Of a stretch of DNA of 13,612 bases, positions 12,481 through 13,612 are shown piece by piece (the stretch's first letter is position 1; each line of letters starts with the position of its first letter). The DNA lies in NCBI GenBank assembly GCA_030636285.1, contig DAOVXE010000004.1:1-13612 (forward strand), written 5' to 3'. A model generated the notes under the pieces. The model was not told the DNA's origin. It did not search any database and saw only the letters and a program-made list of their open reading frames with translations. This DNA is from Candidatus Falkowiibacteriota bacterium. GTDB lineage: Bacteria; Patescibacteria; ABY1; BM507; UBA12075. The position numbers and the translations under genes were made by a program.

Positions 12481-12560
12481 TATATATAAATATTGTTTAA
12501 ATATATAGATTGTTTATATAAATTGTATATTTTTTATTATTTGTTTATATCTAAGCATTG
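12475..12560. other. Extreme AT-rich tract with TTGTTTA repeats
   Basis: Almost free of G and C over 85 bases, with ATTGTTTA at 12492-12499 and 12509-12516 and a further TTGTTTA near 12541. It is easily melted, so it could serve as the unwinding element next to the DnaA box at 12434-12442, or simply as an unstructured leader for terS. Confidence 0.5.
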
Positions 12561-12579
12561 ATAAAACTATAGCAAAAAA

Positions 12580-13116
12580 ATGGAAGACGAACAAAAAACG
12601 AAAATTTACGGAAGCAAGGAAATCCCGGACGAAATTTTGAATTTCAAAAAAATCTGTAGTTCCCGTTGTAATATATGTCGTTCTGGAATCCTTGCAGAAA
12701 TTCACGAATGGCACAAAAACGGCTCACAGCTCCAAGACATCGTTAACAAGGCGGCCGCAATGAATGTTAAAATTTCCACGGCTAGTTTGAGCCGACACTT
12801 TAAATCCTATACGGCCTATAAAACAGAAATGGCTGTTAAAATTATTAAGGATGATACGTTGCAGGAAATCACTGCCCAGGCCGTACACATTAAAAATACC
12901 GTTAAATTAATAGACCTGGCCTATAAAAAACTTTTGGCAATGTTTGAATCAGGCACTTATAGAATAGAGATATCCGACCTTGAAAAATTAACCAAAATAA
13001 GATATCAGATTTTAAACGGCGAGAATTTGGACAACAATGATCTAATGGCCATATTTCAAAAAGCGACTGATAAATACGGCGTTAACCTCCAGCAAGGAGT
13101 TTTGTTTAAAACGTGA
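12580..13116 (+). CDS. terS: Terminase small subunit-like DNA-binding protein
   Basis: 178 residues. A Cys cluster C26-x3-C30-x2-C33 (ICSSRCNICRSG) may bind zinc. It is followed by a helix-turn-helix region (about 40-75, ILAEIHEWHKNGSQLQDIVNKAA...ISTASLSRHF) ending in the 'S-x-x-S-L-S-R-H-F' recognition-helix pattern. Residues 85-145 are helical and probably oligomerise the protein. Small terminase subunits bind the packaging site and hand DNA to TerL. In the circle this gene lies directly upstream of terL, the usual place, separated by about 870 bp of hairpin-rich DNA that may be its target. Its own promoter is at 12452. The alternative is a general HTH regulator. Confidence 0.7.
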   Translation: MEDEQKTKIYGSKEIPDEILNFKKICSSRCNICRSGILAEIHEWHKNGSQLQDIVNKAAAMNVKISTASLSRHFKSYTAYKTEMAVKIIKDDTLQEITAQAVHIKNTVKLIDLAYKKLLAMFESGTYRIEISDLEKLTKIRYQILNGENLDNNDLMAIFQKATDKYGVNLQQGVLFKT

Positions 13117-13360
13117 TAAAAAAAGCCGGCAGATAATATTTGAAAAGCAGTACAACCGATGTTCCGGCTCTGTAATAAAATTTAAGTCCGTAATTATAAA
13201 CGGCCGACCTCGTATTTTAAAAAATGTTGAACATTTTCCGGCCGCACTGCAAAATACTTCGCGCGTGCTATTCCCCCGAGCTCATAAGGTTGACAATATT
13301 TCGCCTAATGCGTTATATGCGATGTCGCCCGTAAGGGCTATTTCGCATATAACACATTAG
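13113..13360 (+). pseudogene. Possible frameshifted small gene behind terS
   Basis: GTG 13113 overlaps the terS TGA (GTGA), but that frame stops after seven codons. Stepping back one base in the run of seven A (13118-13124) enters a frame that stays open to TAG 13358-13360. It encodes about 80 residues beginning MIKKSRQIIFEKQYNRCSG and rich in basic residues. It could be a gene broken by one base, a homopolymer error in the assembly, or a programmed -1 shift, since A-AAA-AAA fits the slippery heptamer pattern. Against coding: its far end runs through the hairpin at 13301-13364 and its middle through the stem-loop at 13201-13244. Confidence 0.3.
13201..13244. other. Nested hairpin, CGGCCG clamp
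   Basis: CGGCCG (13201-13206) pairs with CGGCCG (13239-13244). Inside, AAAATG (13221-13226) pairs with CATTTT (13232-13237) around TTGAA. It is the first of several hairpins between terS and terL. Confidence 0.5.
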
Positions 13361-13364
13361 GCGA
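13301..13364. repeat. Long imperfect hairpin with GTAA tetraloop
   Basis: TCGCCTAATG (13301-13310) pairs with CATTAGGCGA (13355-13364). After a C/A mismatch, GTTATATGCGA (13312-13322) pairs with TCGCATATAAC (13343-13353). At the tip GCCC-GTAA-GGGC (13327-13338) forms a stem with a GNRA-type loop. In all, 25 paired positions over 64 bases. The extruded single-strand form resembles folded recombination sites, but no recombinase is encoded here. Confidence 0.8.
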
Positions 13365-13420
13365 TGTATTGTTTCACAAAGATTTCACGGCAGTAATTAT
13401 GTGATTAGCGCCAGGTTGAA

Positions 13421-13467
13421 AGACGGCGGCGCGTCTGGCTCGCAAGCCAGGAGGAGCGCCGCCGTCT
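13421..13467. repeat. GC-rich hairpin near the contig junction
   Basis: AGACGGCGGCGC (13421-13432) pairs perfectly with GCGCCGCCGTCT (13456-13467). Inside, CTGGCT-CGCA-AGCCAG (13435-13450) forms a second stem. It is the most GC-rich stretch of the window and has no T-run, so it is not a standard terminator. Four bases further on, the repeat shared with base 1 begins. Confidence 0.85.
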
Positions 13468-13471
13468 CTCG

Positions 13472-13612
13472 CTTAATGTTTATTCAGCGCCAAGAGGAAG
13501 TTTACTTTTTGAAAAAGGTTTGCGCTGTTGGTATTTTGAAACTAAATTGTACTTGTCTTTTTTTTCTTGATTTTTATTTTACGGTCGTTTTTATTTAGTA
13601 TAAGAAAAAAGC
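13472..13612. repeat. Terminal direct repeat, right copy
   Basis: Exact duplicate of 1-141. Removing one copy gives a 13,471-base unit in which 13471 is followed by base 1. The alternative is a linear genome with genuine short terminal repeats. That is less likely because 141 is a usual upper k-mer size in de Bruijn assemblers and the repeat stops at no biological landmark. Confidence 0.97.

Noticed and set aside
13124..13169. AGCCGG/CCGGCT stem as terS terminator
   Set aside because: Six pairs around a loop of more than 30 bases and no T-run.
13290..13317. Promoter TTGACA with TATATG-like -10 before the long hairpin
   Set aside because: The -35 is perfect but the -10 matches poorly at 18-base spacing and overlaps the hairpin stem; not strong enough to list.
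13401..13598. 65-residue + frame across the GC hairpin and contig end
   Set aside because: It begins with GTG, runs through a perfect hairpin and a T-rich stretch, and has no coding-like composition; the hairpin alone explains its open frame.

Overview
This window appears to be the complete genome of a very small tailed phage, linearised at an arbitrary point. The first 141 bases are repeated exactly as the last 141 (1-141 = 13472-13612). A perfect end overlap of that size is what a short-read assembler leaves when it walks round a circle, so the real unit is probably 13,471 bp, circular or circularly permuted. All convincing genes lie on the + strand and use standard-code stops, including TGA, which argues against hosts that read TGA as an amino acid. 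The DNA is AT-rich. Starts are preceded by A-rich or AT-rich sequence and not by Shine-Dalgarno motifs. Promoters fit the general bacterial -35/-10 consensus closely. The host cannot be named from this; an uncultivated bacterium with weak Shine-Dalgarno use is the best guess.

Layout, read around the circle. (1) 12580-13116: small terminase-like protein, followed across the contig ends by about 870 bp of hairpin-rich DNA with little clear coding (13117-13471 joined to 1-513). (2) 514-5342: large terminase, a small basic protein, portal, scaffold and major capsid protein (DUF5309/SU10 type). (3) 5447-9161: LamG-fold surface protein, a small coiled-coil/basic protein, a head-tail connector, a propeller-like tail protein and a jelly-roll tip protein. 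(4) 9163-10501: lysis block with three microproteins in overlapping stops and starts, an M23-LysM endolysin and a holin-like protein. (5) 10502-12579: control and accessory region with a strong terminator, consensus promoters with dyad operators, DnaA boxes, a structured leader RNA and five or six small proteins, two of them Cys-rich and one HTH-like.

The virion, packaging and lysis genes make a complete tailed-phage programme, probably podovirus-like since no tape measure or tail sheath is visible. No polymerase, primase, helicase, Rep protein, integrase or recognisable repressor is seen. Two perfect DnaA boxes and two near matches lie in the gaps flanking the small-gene block, so the simplest model is that the phage recruits host DnaA and the host replisome.

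The features most worth pursuing are: two tandem nested hairpins whose stems differ by compensatory changes (134-364); the hairpin field between terS and terL; the dyad-embedded promoters; the leader RNA at 10998-11055; signal-peptide-like leaders on two virion proteins; and a hidden reading frame behind terS that opens by a one-base shift in a run of seven A.
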